Assembly: GCA_016207445.1 (NCBI GenBank) | Contig: JACQPS010000039.1 | Coordinates: 1-24,798, forward strand | Length of the DNA stretch: 24,798 nucleotides | Reading direction: 5' to 3' | Source of the DNA: Gemmatimonadota bacterium | GTDB taxonomy: Bacteria; Gemmatimonadota; Gemmatimonadetes; Longimicrobiales; RSA9 | Shown here: positions 8,501 through 15,421 of the stretch, piece by piece | How the letters are laid out: each line of letters opens with the position of its first letter | Numbering within the stretch: the stretch's first letter is position 1 | Translations under genes and position numbers: made by a program | The notes under the pieces: generated by a model | The model's database searches: none | Told to the model about the DNA's origin: nothing | The model's input: the letters and a program-made list of their open reading frames with translations, nothing else

Positions 8501-8879
8501 CCTGCGCCTCCAGGGCATCTTCACGGAGGGCCTCGGCACCGGCGGCGCAGGGGCGGCGCTGCACCCGTTGCACCCGAACTATTTCACCGCCTCGGACACG
8601 GACCCTACCACCGTGGCGTTCATCGGGACGGGGAATCAATCGGTGAAGATCGTGGACACGATCCACTTCTTCGCGGTGGAGGAGCTGTTGATTCGCGACA
8701 CCGTCGTGGGCCCCCTGCGCGCTTCGCCCGCCATGGCCTTCGATCGCGCGCGCGAGGCGGCGGCCGGGCTCACCTGCCCGGGGAGCCCGCAGTGTACGGC
8801 GGTGAAGTTGTTCGGTGTCACCTCCGCGGGTGGTGTCGTGGTGATCAACGTCAAGGAGAAGGATCTGGTGAAGCCCTGA
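5541..8879 (+). CDS. Large surface lipoprotein with Ig-like repeats and beta-propeller-like C-terminal half
   Basis: I do not recognise a named gene. The 1112-residue product has a basic N-terminus (with RRVRTGR), a hydrophobic segment (18-31) and a lipobox LGAC with Cys32, followed by a Gly-rich spacer, so it is a predicted lipoprotein. Residues about 50-615 contain roughly five Ig-like modules of about 100 residues, several opened by a SAPSVTA/RPSVTI/EAPTVTV-type strand and rich in Asp, Thr and Val. Residues about 630-1112 have short blades such as RLYLSNFTFNKVDVLDLP, DTLIVGNSGGTNVSFV and VAFIGTGNQSVKIVDT, resembling a YVTN/seven-blade propeller. Two close Cys pairs (589/602, 1079/1085) could form disulfides. 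It starts 27 nt after pilQ with AGGGGAGA at 5522-5529, so it is probably co-transcribed with the pilus operon. A role in adhesion or secretin stability is inference. Confidence 0.75.
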   Translation: MPQETAKPQRRVRTGRPVLACLLSSIVLLGACEGDNLFGGREDGGGGAPQVTSLTVPDSIRGGDVLDIRITAAAPLKVAKFTVAFRRALLKDTTVTVATPLTEVTQDVSIIVPDTARDSLLVINVTATDQVGKVSEIRSDTVRVRDASAPSVTAAIDSTTVTAGQQVSISITARDNVALDSLGYLMLRPPDTLKRRMVQVAGGPRQDSLLFVDTIPADLRPTTIKIVGLAVDLAGARGTSDSVAVSIVDRVRPSVTILAPTISVSGRDSVEVKAQVRDTVGVSSVTMVGEGVRGDPELGTDEVIVRFRSKEFSLRRRATDTLPRDTVVRRFLQAVNDTVTVDSVRFVVTALDSAGNSGTDTTWVLVGGPIVRIESPPNNQSVSVGGQVAVRLNVSDPLGIDSLRVNSTGVFASTKFTFSPAATDTTFETTLAVATTTQDTFRFVAQAWNTKEIPGISDSVSIIVVATAPSDTEAPTVTVKYLSPTGTQPRLELTDTVQVEVAATDNTGGSGVVRIGFTVLAKSTGLPDTVSVKSAVGSVPISGLKTQRFTLRVRDIYTEVNAVFPDTVPLPDSLILHLHGYAVDDSGNCAVGVDASGTRRACATFRGVDTVATTVGGLRQVIVSVVGRTVLLPSRGTIADAVVDTTSSRQRLYLSNFTFNKVDVLDLPADTFFSTGVLVGSQPWGMFLNRRPDGTGTDTLIVGNSGGTNVSFVSLAGTPREAVSRRLRTPNTTLYQLSISVEQGLTRYTLTFIDFSDRPQFVAQDSTGRIIYSTVPTGSAPDGTIRYTDTDPDNNPATGDTAEVKLLFNDGAVEGTDAASIVIANVDSVETFATAERTGSDVIQIWSHIPGRPNRILQTPQLPIDQAIDSLTDTMRVELGNLGILRDSLLYFPYSRRGKWNVDEIGMSDTTFVSASGDRGVVAFGEGATAPTGRIILWDAARASVSDEVNVQDLIGNASERVVGVGLNVDGSLGVARGEGAYFFSPDLRLQGIFTEGLGTGGAGAALHPLHPNYFTASDTDPTTVAFIGTGNQSVKIVDTIHFFAVEELLIRDTVVGPLRASPAMAFDRAREAAAGLTCPGSPQCTAVKLFGVTSAGGVVVINVKEKDLVKP

Positions 8880-8882
8880 TCT

Positions 8883-8901
8883 GCGGCGTGGCGCACGCCG
8901 C
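8883..8901 (+). other. GC-rich hairpin after the lipoprotein stop
   Basis: GCGGCGTG (8883-8890) and CACGCCGC (8894-8901) are perfect 8-bp inverted arms around a GCG loop, three bases after the lipoprotein stop. No T-run follows, so it is more likely an mRNA 3'-end stabiliser or a chance GC palindrome than a terminator. Confidence 0.4.
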
Positions 8902-8904
8902 GGC

Positions 8905-8937
8905 TGGACAAATCGGCACCGGCCTCTCTATATAGAG
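8905..8937 (+). promoter_or_regulatory. Candidate promoter for aroC with a palindromic -10 region
   Basis: TGGACA (8905-8910), an 18-nt spacer and TATATA (8929-8934) make the best promoter-like pair in the gap. The -10 lies inside a perfect 12-bp palindrome CTCTATATAGAG (8926-8937), which could also be an operator. Transcription would start near 8941, upstream of the terminator hairpin at 8956. Confidence 0.5.
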
Positions 8938-8955
8938 GTCGGGTCGGATGGTGGA

Positions 8956-8980
8956 GAGCCCGGCTTCGGCCGGGCTCTTT
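8956..8980 (+). terminator. Intrinsic terminator (UUCG-capped) between the pil block and aroC
   Basis: GAGCCCGGC (8956-8964), loop TTCG, GCCGGGCTC (8969-8977) form a perfect 9-bp stem with the very stable UUCG tetraloop, followed by TTTCCCTT. It ends the pilus transcript. It also lies in the leader of any transcript made from the 8905-8937 promoter, 25 nt before the aroC ATG. Confidence 0.75.
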
Positions 8981-9002
8981 CCCTTGCGGGATCGAGGCGA
9001 GG

Positions 9003-10229
9003 ATGCATTTCCGGTTTCATACGGCCGGCGAGTCTCACGGCCGAGGGCTGGTCGCCCTGGTCGAGGGCGTGCCGGCCGGTCTTTCGCTGGTCGCGGAGCG
9101 CGATATCGATATCGAGCTGCGGCGCCGGCAGGGCGGCTATGGCCGCGGCGAGCGCATGAAGATCGAGCAGGATCGCGTGGAGTTCCTCGCGGGCGTACGG
9201 TTGGGGGAAACGCTCGGCTCGCCGATCGCCATGGTCATCTGGAATCGCGACTGGGAAAACTGGAAGGCGGCCATGGCCTACGAGCCGCCGCCGCCTGGCA
9301 CCGAAGCCGCGCTGCGTCGCGTCTACCTGCCACGCCCCGGCCATGCCGACCTCGTGGGCGTGCTGAAGTACGACCGGGAGGACGCGCGCGATGTGCTCGA
9401 GCGCGCCTCCGCGCGCGAGACGACCGCGCGCGTCGCAGCCGGCGCGGTGGCGAAGCGACTGCTCGCGGAGTTAGGCATCACGATCGGCAGCCACGTGGTC
9501 CGGCTGGGACCGGTCGAGGCGCGGCCGCCCGCGGAGCTGCCGGAGGACCTGAACGCAGCGGCGGATGCGTCGCCGCTGCGGACGCTCGATGCCGAGGCCG
9601 AGCAGGCCATGATCCACGCGATCGATGCGGCCCGCGAGGAAGGCAATACGCTGGGCGGCGTGTTCGAGGTGGTCGCACGCGGGCTGCCGGTCGGCCTCGG
9701 CAGTCATGTGGCGTGGGACCGCAAGCTGGACGCACGGCTGGCCGGCGCGCTCATGGCCATCCAGGCCATGAAGGGGGTCGAGATCGGCATGGGCTTCGAG
9801 GCTGCGCGCCGGCGCGGCTCGGACGTGCACGATGAGATCGAATACGATCCGAACCTGCCCCGTACCGGTGGGTATAAGCGCCGATCCAACCGCGCAGGCG
9901 GGCTCGAGGGCGGAATCACGACCGGCGCACCCCTGGTGGTGCGCGCGGCCATGAAACCGCTCTCGACGCTTATGCGCCCGCTGCGCAGCGTGGACCTGCG
10001 TACGGGCGCGCGCGCGGACGCGGTGCGCGAGCGCAGCGACGTCGTGGCGCTGCCCGCCGCCGGCGTCGTGGGCGAAGCCATGGTGGCCCTGGTGATCGCC
10101 GATGCCACGGTGGAAAAGTTCGGCGGAGACTCGCTCGCGGAGATGCGGCGGAACTTCGAGGGGTATCTGGAGCAGCTCCGGCAGCGGTCGGGGAATCTGG
10201 AGCGGCGCTCCGCCGGCCGCGGCGCCTGA
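9003..10229 (+). CDS. aroC: Chorismate synthase
   Basis: The enzyme converts 5-enolpyruvylshikimate-3-phosphate to chorismate using reduced FMN, the last step of the shikimate pathway. The 408-residue product has all three family signatures: GESHGRGL (9-16, with catalytic His11), the central ASARETTARVAAGAVAK (136-152 region) and SNRAGGLEGGITTGAP in the last third. RPGHAD (111-116) and RSDVVALPA are also typical. The length is within the upper range of the family. The ATG at 9003 is preceded by GAGGCGAGG and gives the normal N-terminus FRFHTAGESHG. aroK follows after three bases, so the two shikimate genes form a unit. A terminator hairpin sits in the leader. Confidence 0.97.
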   Translation: MHFRFHTAGESHGRGLVALVEGVPAGLSLVAERDIDIELRRRQGGYGRGERMKIEQDRVEFLAGVRLGETLGSPIAMVIWNRDWENWKAAMAYEPPPPGTEAALRRVYLPRPGHADLVGVLKYDREDARDVLERASARETTARVAAGAVAKRLLAELGITIGSHVVRLGPVEARPPAELPEDLNAAADASPLRTLDAEAEQAMIHAIDAAREEGNTLGGVFEVVARGLPVGLGSHVAWDRKLDARLAGALMAIQAMKGVEIGMGFEAARRRGSDVHDEIEYDPNLPRTGGYKRRSNRAGGLEGGITTGAPLVVRAAMKPLSTLMRPLRSVDLRTGARADAVRERSDVVALPAAGVVGEAMVALVIADATVEKFGGDSLAEMRRNFEGYLEQLRQRSGNLERRSAGRGA

Positions 10230-10232
10230 GGC

Positions 10233-10775
10233 GTGGACCGCATCGTCCTGATCGGGTTTATGGCCTCCGGCAAGTCCACGGTGGGCCGTAAGCTGGCCGA
10301 GCTGCTCGGCTGGCGGTTTCTGGACTTCGACGAAGAGATCGAGCGACGCACCGGGCGCTCGGTCCCGCAGATCTTTCAGGAGAGCGGCGAGCCGGAGTTC
10401 CGGCGGCTCGAGGCCGCGCTCACCGCCGAGGTCGCGGCGCTGGACCGGCTGGTACTCGCGCCCGGCGGCGGCTGGATCACGCAGCCGGGCCTGCGCGCGC
10501 TGCTGCCATCCGGCAGCTTGCTGGTTTGGCTGCGCATCTCGGCCGCGGAAGCGGTCCGGCGGGCGCGGCGCGCACCGACGCACCGGCCGCTGCTCGCCGG
10601 ACCGGATCCGCTCGGGCTGGCGCAGGCGCTGTTACGAGAGCGCGAGCCGTTCTACCGGCTGGCGCACGCCGTGGTGGACGTGGACGGGCGGGATCCCGAT
10701 GAGATCGCCCGCCAGATTGTGGAGATGGTGAAAGACGAATGGCGCAGCGGAAGAAGCGCGGCACGCGGCTGGTGA
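10233..10775 (+). CDS. aroK: Shikimate kinase
   Basis: This enzyme phosphorylates shikimate at the 3-hydroxyl with ATP, two steps before chorismate. The 180-residue product starts with GTG at 10233 and reads MDRIVLIGFMASGKSTVGRK, in which GFMASGKST is the Walker A loop (8-16). LDFDEEIERRTG holds the shikimate-binding Asp, EFRRLE the substrate-binding Arg, LAPGGGW the glycine-rich motif, and THRPLL matches the lid region. The C-terminal tail (DEWRSGRSAARGW) overlaps the start of topA by 37 nt. aroK is often followed by aroB; here topA follows instead. Confidence 0.95.
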   Translation: MDRIVLIGFMASGKSTVGRKLAELLGWRFLDFDEEIERRTGRSVPQIFQESGEPEFRRLEAALTAEVAALDRLVLAPGGGWITQPGLRALLPSGSLLVWLRISAAEAVRRARRAPTHRPLLAGPDPLGLAQALLREREPFYRLAHAVVDVDGRDPDEIARQIVEMVKDEWRSGRSAARGW

Positions 10776-13048
10776 TCGTCGAGTCGCCGGCCAAGGCTCG
10801 CACGATCGGCAAATACCTGGGCACGGGCTACAAGGTCCGGGCGTCGGTGGGGCACATCCGTGACCTGCCCGAACGCGAGCTGGGTGTGGACGTGGAGCAC
10901 GGCTTCGAGCCCCGCTATGTCACGATCCGGGGCAAGGGCCGCATCATCGAGGACCTGCGCAAAGAGGCGGAGCACGCGGAAGAAGTGATCCTCGCGACCG
11001 ACCCCGATCGCGAGGGCGAGGCCATCGCCTACCACGTGGCCGAGCAGCTCGGCTACTCCGCCAGCGATGGCAGGAAGGACCGTCGCTTCCGCCGCGTGCT
11101 CTTCCACGAGATCACCGGCGATGCCGTGCACCGCGCCCTCGAGCAGCCGGGCACCATCGACATGCGCAAGGTCGAGGCGCAGCAGGCTCGTCGCATCCTG
11201 GACCGGCTCGTCGGCTATCAGGTGAGCCCGCTCCTCTGGAAGCCGATCCGGCCGGGGCTGAGCGCGGGTCGCGTTCAGACCGTGGCGCTGCGGCTGATCG
11301 CCGAGCGCGAGGCCGAGATCCGCGCGTTCACACCGGAAGAATACTGGTCGATCACCGCGCAGCTCGAAGAGCACGGCCAGCGCTTCGACGCCAAGCTTCA
11401 CCACATCGACGGCAAGGCGTTTCGCCTGCAGAACGAGGCGGCCGCGAGGGCGGTGCTCGACGACGTGGCGGGCACGCCCTTCGTCGTCAGCGAGGTCAAG
11501 CGCCGGGAGCGGCTGAAGAACCCGCCGGCGCCGTTCACCACCTCGACGCTGCAGCAGGAGGCGGCCAAGCGGCTCGGCTTCTCCTCGAGCAAGACCATGC
11601 GCGTCGCGCAGCAACTCTACGAGGGAGTGGAGGTGGGCGACGAGGGCGCCGTCGGTCTCATCACTTACATGCGCACCGACTCGACGCGCGTCGCGCAGAG
11701 CGCCGCCGATGCCGCGCGCGCGTGGATCCGGGCCGAAATGGACGAGCGTTACCTGCCCGCCGCCGCCCGCCACTGGGCCGGCAAGCAGCAGAAGGGCGCA
11801 CAGGAAGCGCACGAGGCGCTCCGCCCGACCGACGCGCGGCGGCGCCCGGAGGACGTCGCCTCGTTTCTGCATCGCGACCAGGCACGGCTCTACGAACTGA
11901 TCTGGCTCCGCTTCGTCGCGGGCCAGATGACGCCGGCGGTGTACGACACGACGACGCTCGACTTCGACGTCGCCGGCCGGACCGGTCGCCGCTACCTGTT
12001 CCGCGCGACCGGATCGATCATGAAGTTCGACGGCTTCACGCGGCTGTACCGGGAGGCGAGGGAAGAGGGCGACCATCGCACGCTCGACGATCTCGCGCCG
12101 CTGCCGGTCCTGGAACGGGGCGAGCGCTGTCGCGTGCTCGAGATCGTGCCGGCCCAGCACTTCACGCAGCCGGCGCCGCGCTACAGTGAGGCCAGCCTGG
12201 TGAAGGAGCTGGAGCGGCTGGGGATCGGCCGTCCCTCGACTTACGCCCAGATCATCTCCACGCTGGTGGATCGGCAGTACGTGAAGCTGGAGCAGAAGCG
12301 CTTCCGCCCGACGCCGCTGGGCGAGACCGTGGCCCAGGTGCTCGTGCGGGTGTTCCCCACCATCTTCGACGTCGGCTTCACCAGCGAGATGGAGGCGGAG
12401 CTCGACCGCGTCGAGGAGGGCGAGTTGGCCTGGCAGCGGGTGCTCGAGGAGTTTTACCAGCCCTTCCAGGAGCAGCTGCGCGAGGGCGAGGAGAAGAGCG
12501 AGCGCATCGTGCGCGAGGTGGCGGCGGGCGACAGTGCCGGCCCGTGCCCCGAGTGCGGCCGTGAGCTCCAGGTGCGCTGGAGCCGCCACGGACGCTTCCT
12601 GGGGTGCACGGGGTACCCGGAGTGCCGCTACACGCGCCCACTGGATGAGACGGAACGCGCTCAGCCCCGGCCCACCGGCAAGCCGTGCCCGCGCTGCGGC
12701 GCCGAGCTGGTCGAGCGGCAGGGTCGGCACGGGCCGTTCATCGCCTGCAGCACGTATCCCGTATGCAAGCACACGCAGCCGATCACGATCCCGGGGCTCG
12801 TGTGCCCGCGCTGCGAGATCGGCGAGATCGGCGAGAAGCGCACCCGTCGCGGCAAGGTGTTCTGGGGGTGCACGCGCTACCCGGAGTGCGACTGGTCCAG
12901 CTGGGACCGCCCGATCCCCACGCCTTGCCCCGACTGCAGCAACCCGTACCTGGTCGCGAAGAGCAGCAAGGCGCGGGGCGAGTTCCTCAAGTGCCCGCAG
13001 TGCAAGGGGGAGTTCGCACCCGAGAGCGTCCAGGCCGAGCAGGCGTAG
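10739..13048 (+). CDS. topA: DNA topoisomerase I (type IA)
   Basis: TopA relaxes negative supercoils by nicking and passing a single strand. The 769-residue product opens with a short basic tail and LVIVESPAKARTIGKYLG (Toprim; Glu15). The Toprim metal site is TDPDREGE (Asp88, Asp90, Glu92). The active-site region GLITYMRTDSTR puts the nucleophile at Tyr310. Four C-terminal zinc-ribbon modules begin at about residue 603, starting at CPECGREL, CPRCGAEL, CPRCEIGE and CPDCSNPY; the first three are topoisomerase-type and the last is more divergent. The ATG at 10739 overlaps aroK by 37 nt but gives the normal N-terminal spacing; the next in-frame candidate (GTG near 10771) would cut into the first strand. 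trmFO follows after five bases. Confidence 0.97.
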   Translation: MAQRKKRGTRLVIVESPAKARTIGKYLGTGYKVRASVGHIRDLPERELGVDVEHGFEPRYVTIRGKGRIIEDLRKEAEHAEEVILATDPDREGEAIAYHVAEQLGYSASDGRKDRRFRRVLFHEITGDAVHRALEQPGTIDMRKVEAQQARRILDRLVGYQVSPLLWKPIRPGLSAGRVQTVALRLIAEREAEIRAFTPEEYWSITAQLEEHGQRFDAKLHHIDGKAFRLQNEAAARAVLDDVAGTPFVVSEVKRRERLKNPPAPFTTSTLQQEAAKRLGFSSSKTMRVAQQLYEGVEVGDEGAVGLITYMRTDSTRVAQSAADAARAWIRAEMDERYLPAAARHWAGKQQKGAQEAHEALRPTDARRRPEDVASFLHRDQARLYELIWLRFVAGQMTPAVYDTTTLDFDVAGRTGRRYLFRATGSIMKFDGFTRLYREAREEGDHRTLDDLAPLPVLERGERCRVLEIVPAQHFTQPAPRYSEASLVKELERLGIGRPSTYAQIISTLVDRQYVKLEQKRFRPTPLGETVAQVLVRVFPTIFDVGFTSEMEAELDRVEEGELAWQRVLEEFYQPFQEQLREGEEKSERIVREVAAGDSAGPCPECGRELQVRWSRHGRFLGCTGYPECRYTRPLDETERAQPRPTGKPCPRCGAELVERQGRHGPFIACSTYPVCKHTQPITIPGLVCPRCEIGEIGEKRTRRGKVFWGCTRYPECDWSSWDRPIPTPCPDCSNPYLVAKSSKARGEFLKCPQCKGEFAPESVQAEQA

Positions 13049-13053
13049 GAGGC

Positions 13054-14439
13054 ATGGCGCAGCTTCTGGTCGTCGGCGGTGGCCTCGCCGGGTGCGAGGC
13101 CGCCTGGCAGCTCGCCGAGCGCGGCCACCGCGTCTCGCTCCTCGAGATGCGGCCGGCGCAGCGCACTCCCGCCCACGGCAGCGATCGGCTGGCCGAGCTG
13201 GTCTGCACGAATTCGCTCAAGAGCGAGGAACTGTCCAACGCGCACGGCCTGCTCAAGGCAGAGATGCGCGCGCTCGGCTCGGTCGTCCTCCGGGCCGCGG
13301 ATGCCGCCCGTCTTCCCGCCGGCACGGCCCTCGCCGTCGATCGCGACCTCTTTTCCGCTAACATGACGGACCTCGTGACCGGCCATGCCAACATCCGGGT
13401 CGAGCGCCGCGAAATGACGACTCTGCCCGAGGGGCCCGCCATCGTCGCGACGGGGCCGCTCACTTCGGATGCGCTGAGCGAGTCGATCGCCGAGCTGCTG
13501 GGTGACGATGGCCTCGCCTTCTACGACGCCATCGCCCCGATCGTCAGCCACGACTCGATCGACCTGGGCATCGCCTTCTTCGCCTCCCGCTACGGCAAGG
13601 GTGCTGGCGAGGATTACCTGAACTGTCCGCTGAACCGGGAAGAGTACGCCGCCTTCCTTGCCGCGTTGCGCGCGGCGGATAGTTACCCGGGTCACGAGTG
13701 GGAGAACATCCCCTACTTCGAAGGGTGCCTCCCCGTCGAGGCGATGGCGGCCCGCGGGGAAGACACGCTGCGCTTCGGGCCGATGAAGCCGGTCGGGCTG
13801 TCGGATCCACGCACGGGGCGCGAGGCGTATGCCGTGGTCCAGCTCCGGCGCGAAGATCGTGCGGGTCGCATGTGGAACCTGGTCGGCTTCCAGACACGGC
13901 TGCGCACGGCTGAGCAGCGGCGCGTGTTGCGTATGATCCCCGGCCTGGCCGAGGCGGAATTCCTGCGCTACGGCTCGATCCACCGGAACACGTACCTGAA
14001 CTTCCCCGGATGCCTGAGCGCGTGGGGGGCGCCGGCGAGTCGGCCCGACCTCATCTTTGCGGGCCAGCTCACAGGCGTGGAGGGGTACACCGAGTCTTCC
14101 GCTTCGGGGATCCTGGCCGGCATCAACCTGGATCGCATGGTGCGCGGCCAGGCACCGGTGGTCCCACCGGCCACCACCATGCTCGGCGGGCTGTGCCGCT
14201 ACCTGCGCCAGGCCAGTCCCAGCGCGTTCCAGCCGATGAATTCGAATTTCGGGCTGCTGGATGGGCTCGATCGCGAGATCCGTGATCGCACGGGCCGCCG
14301 CGAGCTCATCGCCCGGCGGGCTCTCTTGTCGCTCGAGGCTTGGCTGCGCGAGCAGGGGATCGAGCCGATCGGCCAGCCGCTGCAGCCTGCGGGCGCGGCG
14401 GGCGCAGCGATCCTTCCGATGTCGGGCCTGCCCCGATGA
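13054..14439 (+). CDS. trmFO: Methylenetetrahydrofolate-tRNA-(uracil-54) methyltransferase TrmFO
   Basis: TrmFO makes ribothymidine-54 in the tRNA T-loop, using methylenetetrahydrofolate and FAD. The 461-residue product starts LLVVGGGLAGCEAAWQLAE (Rossmann FAD loop) and has ELVCTNSLKSEEL with Cys51 and EGCLPVEAM with Cys225, which match the two functional cysteines known in Bacillus TrmFO. The family-specific RFGPMKPVGL, NCPLNREEY and GQLTGVEGYTESSASG are all present. The frame is open further upstream inside topA, but the ATG at 13054 gives the family's normal N-terminus. AGGAGG (13047-13052) overlaps the topA stop and sits only one base before this ATG, an unusually short spacing. Its end overlaps xerC (ATGA). 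Its presence implies folate-dependent rather than SAM-dependent U54 methylation. Confidence 0.95.
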   Translation: MAQLLVVGGGLAGCEAAWQLAERGHRVSLLEMRPAQRTPAHGSDRLAELVCTNSLKSEELSNAHGLLKAEMRALGSVVLRAADAARLPAGTALAVDRDLFSANMTDLVTGHANIRVERREMTTLPEGPAIVATGPLTSDALSESIAELLGDDGLAFYDAIAPIVSHDSIDLGIAFFASRYGKGAGEDYLNCPLNREEYAAFLAALRAADSYPGHEWENIPYFEGCLPVEAMAARGEDTLRFGPMKPVGLSDPRTGREAYAVVQLRREDRAGRMWNLVGFQTRLRTAEQRRVLRMIPGLAEAEFLRYGSIHRNTYLNFPGCLSAWGAPASRPDLIFAGQLTGVEGYTESSASGILAGINLDRMVRGQAPVVPPATTMLGGLCRYLRQASPSAFQPMNSNFGLLDGLDREIRDRTGRRELIARRALLSLEAWLREQGIEPIGQPLQPAGAAGAAILPMSGLPR

Positions 14440-15371
14440 GCGCCAGGCGAGCCAGCGCGGAAGGCCAGCTCCACATCTTTCTGCGCCACCTCTCCGATGG
14501 TCGGCAGCTCAGCCCCCATACGGTCCATGCCTACGCCCGGGACCTCGCGGACCTGCTGGCCTTTCTCGGCCGCTACTACGGCGGCGCGGAGTGGTCGTGG
14601 GGCGGAGTGGATCGTCTGGCGCTGCGCTCCTTTCTCGGCGAGCTGAACCGCCGTGGCCTCGCCCGCCGGACGGTGGCGCGCAAGCTCTCGGCGGTGCGCG
14701 CCCTCTACCGCTTCCTCCACCGCGAGGAGCTGGTCGAGGCGAACCCCGCGCGCCAGGTCCGCTCGCCCCGGCCGGATCGGCCGTTGCCCGGCTGGCTCAG
14801 CCGCGCCGATATCGACCGCCTCTTCCAGTTGGCCGAAGCCCGCGCATCGGAGGGCGGCTTTCATCCGGTCCGCGACCTCGCCATCCTCGAGACGTTCTAC
14901 GCCACGGGAATGCGGCTTTCCGAGCTGCAGCGGCTGAATCAGGCGGATCTCGACCTGGTCGCGGACCAGGCCAGGGTGCTCGGGAAGGGGCGGAAAGAGC
15001 GAATCGTGCCGCTCGGGCGCGCGGCGGTGCGGGCGCTGCGGCGCTACGAGCCGCGGCGCCTCGAGGTGCTCGCGCGCGCACGCGGCGCCGACCGCCAGGC
15101 GGTGTTTCTGTCGCAGCACGGGCGCCGCCTCTCGACCCGCCAGCTCCAGCAGATCGTCCAGCGTCACCTCGCGCAGGTGGCGGAGGACGCCGGCGTCTCG
15201 ACCCACTCGCTGCGCCACTCCTTCGCCACGCACCTGCTGGATGCCGGTGCCGATCTCCTGGCGGTGAAGGAGCTCCTCGGCCACGCGTCCCTGTCCACGA
15301 CCCGCATTTACACGCACACTTCCCGTGAGCGGCTCAAACGCGTATACGATCAGGCGCACCCGCGCGCGTGA
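14436..15371 (+). CDS. xerC: Tyrosine recombinase XerC
   Basis: XerC-type recombinases resolve chromosome dimers at dif, usually with XerD and FtsK. The 311-residue product has an N-terminal SAM-like DNA-binding domain (about 8-100) and a C-terminal catalytic domain with Arg160 (ATGMRLSEL), Lys184 (GKGRKER), His257 and Arg260 (THSLRHSFATHLL), His283 (LLGHASLSTT) and nucleophile Tyr292 (RIYTH). All catalytic residues are present. The ATG at 14436 overlaps the trmFO stop by four bases and gives the expected length. Its place between trmFO and hslV matches codV of Bacillus and argues for a housekeeping Xer recombinase rather than a phage integrase. Assignment to XerC rather than XerD is by this position. 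Confidence 0.93.
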   Translation: MSARRASAEGQLHIFLRHLSDGRQLSPHTVHAYARDLADLLAFLGRYYGGAEWSWGGVDRLALRSFLGELNRRGLARRTVARKLSAVRALYRFLHREELVEANPARQVRSPRPDRPLPGWLSRADIDRLFQLAEARASEGGFHPVRDLAILETFYATGMRLSELQRLNQADLDLVADQARVLGKGRKERIVPLGRAAVRALRRYEPRRLEVLARARGADRQAVFLSQHGRRLSTRQLQQIVQRHLAQVAEDAGVSTHSLRHSFATHLLDAGADLLAVKELLGHASLSTTRIYTHTSRERLKRVYDQAHPRA

Positions 15372-15410
15372 CGCCCGGGAGCCCGGGTGCGGATCCGGGG
15401 TACTGGCGTG

Positions 15411-15420
15411 AAGGAGGTGG
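15411..15420 (+). promoter_or_regulatory. Strong ribosome-binding site that sets the hslV start
   Basis: AAGGAGGTGG lies just upstream of the ATG at 15422. It supports this start over the ATG-less-supported longer reading that begins at GTG 15368 inside the xerC end. Confidence 0.7.
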
Positions 15421-15421
15421 G

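Noticed and set aside
9101..9114. Perfect 14-bp palindrome CGATATCGATATCG inside aroC
   Set aside because: It encodes an alternating Asp-Ile run (DIDIE) in frame; the palindrome is probably a by-product of codon choice.
8948..9835. Open frame starting in the aroC leader and overlapping aroC in another frame
   Set aside because: Its first codons translate the terminator hairpin and the rest is an Arg/Gly-rich shadow of aroC.
14436..15371. xerC considered as a phage or genomic-island integrase
   Set aside because: It overlaps trmFO by four bases inside a conserved housekeeping cluster, and no tRNA attachment site or mobile genes are near.
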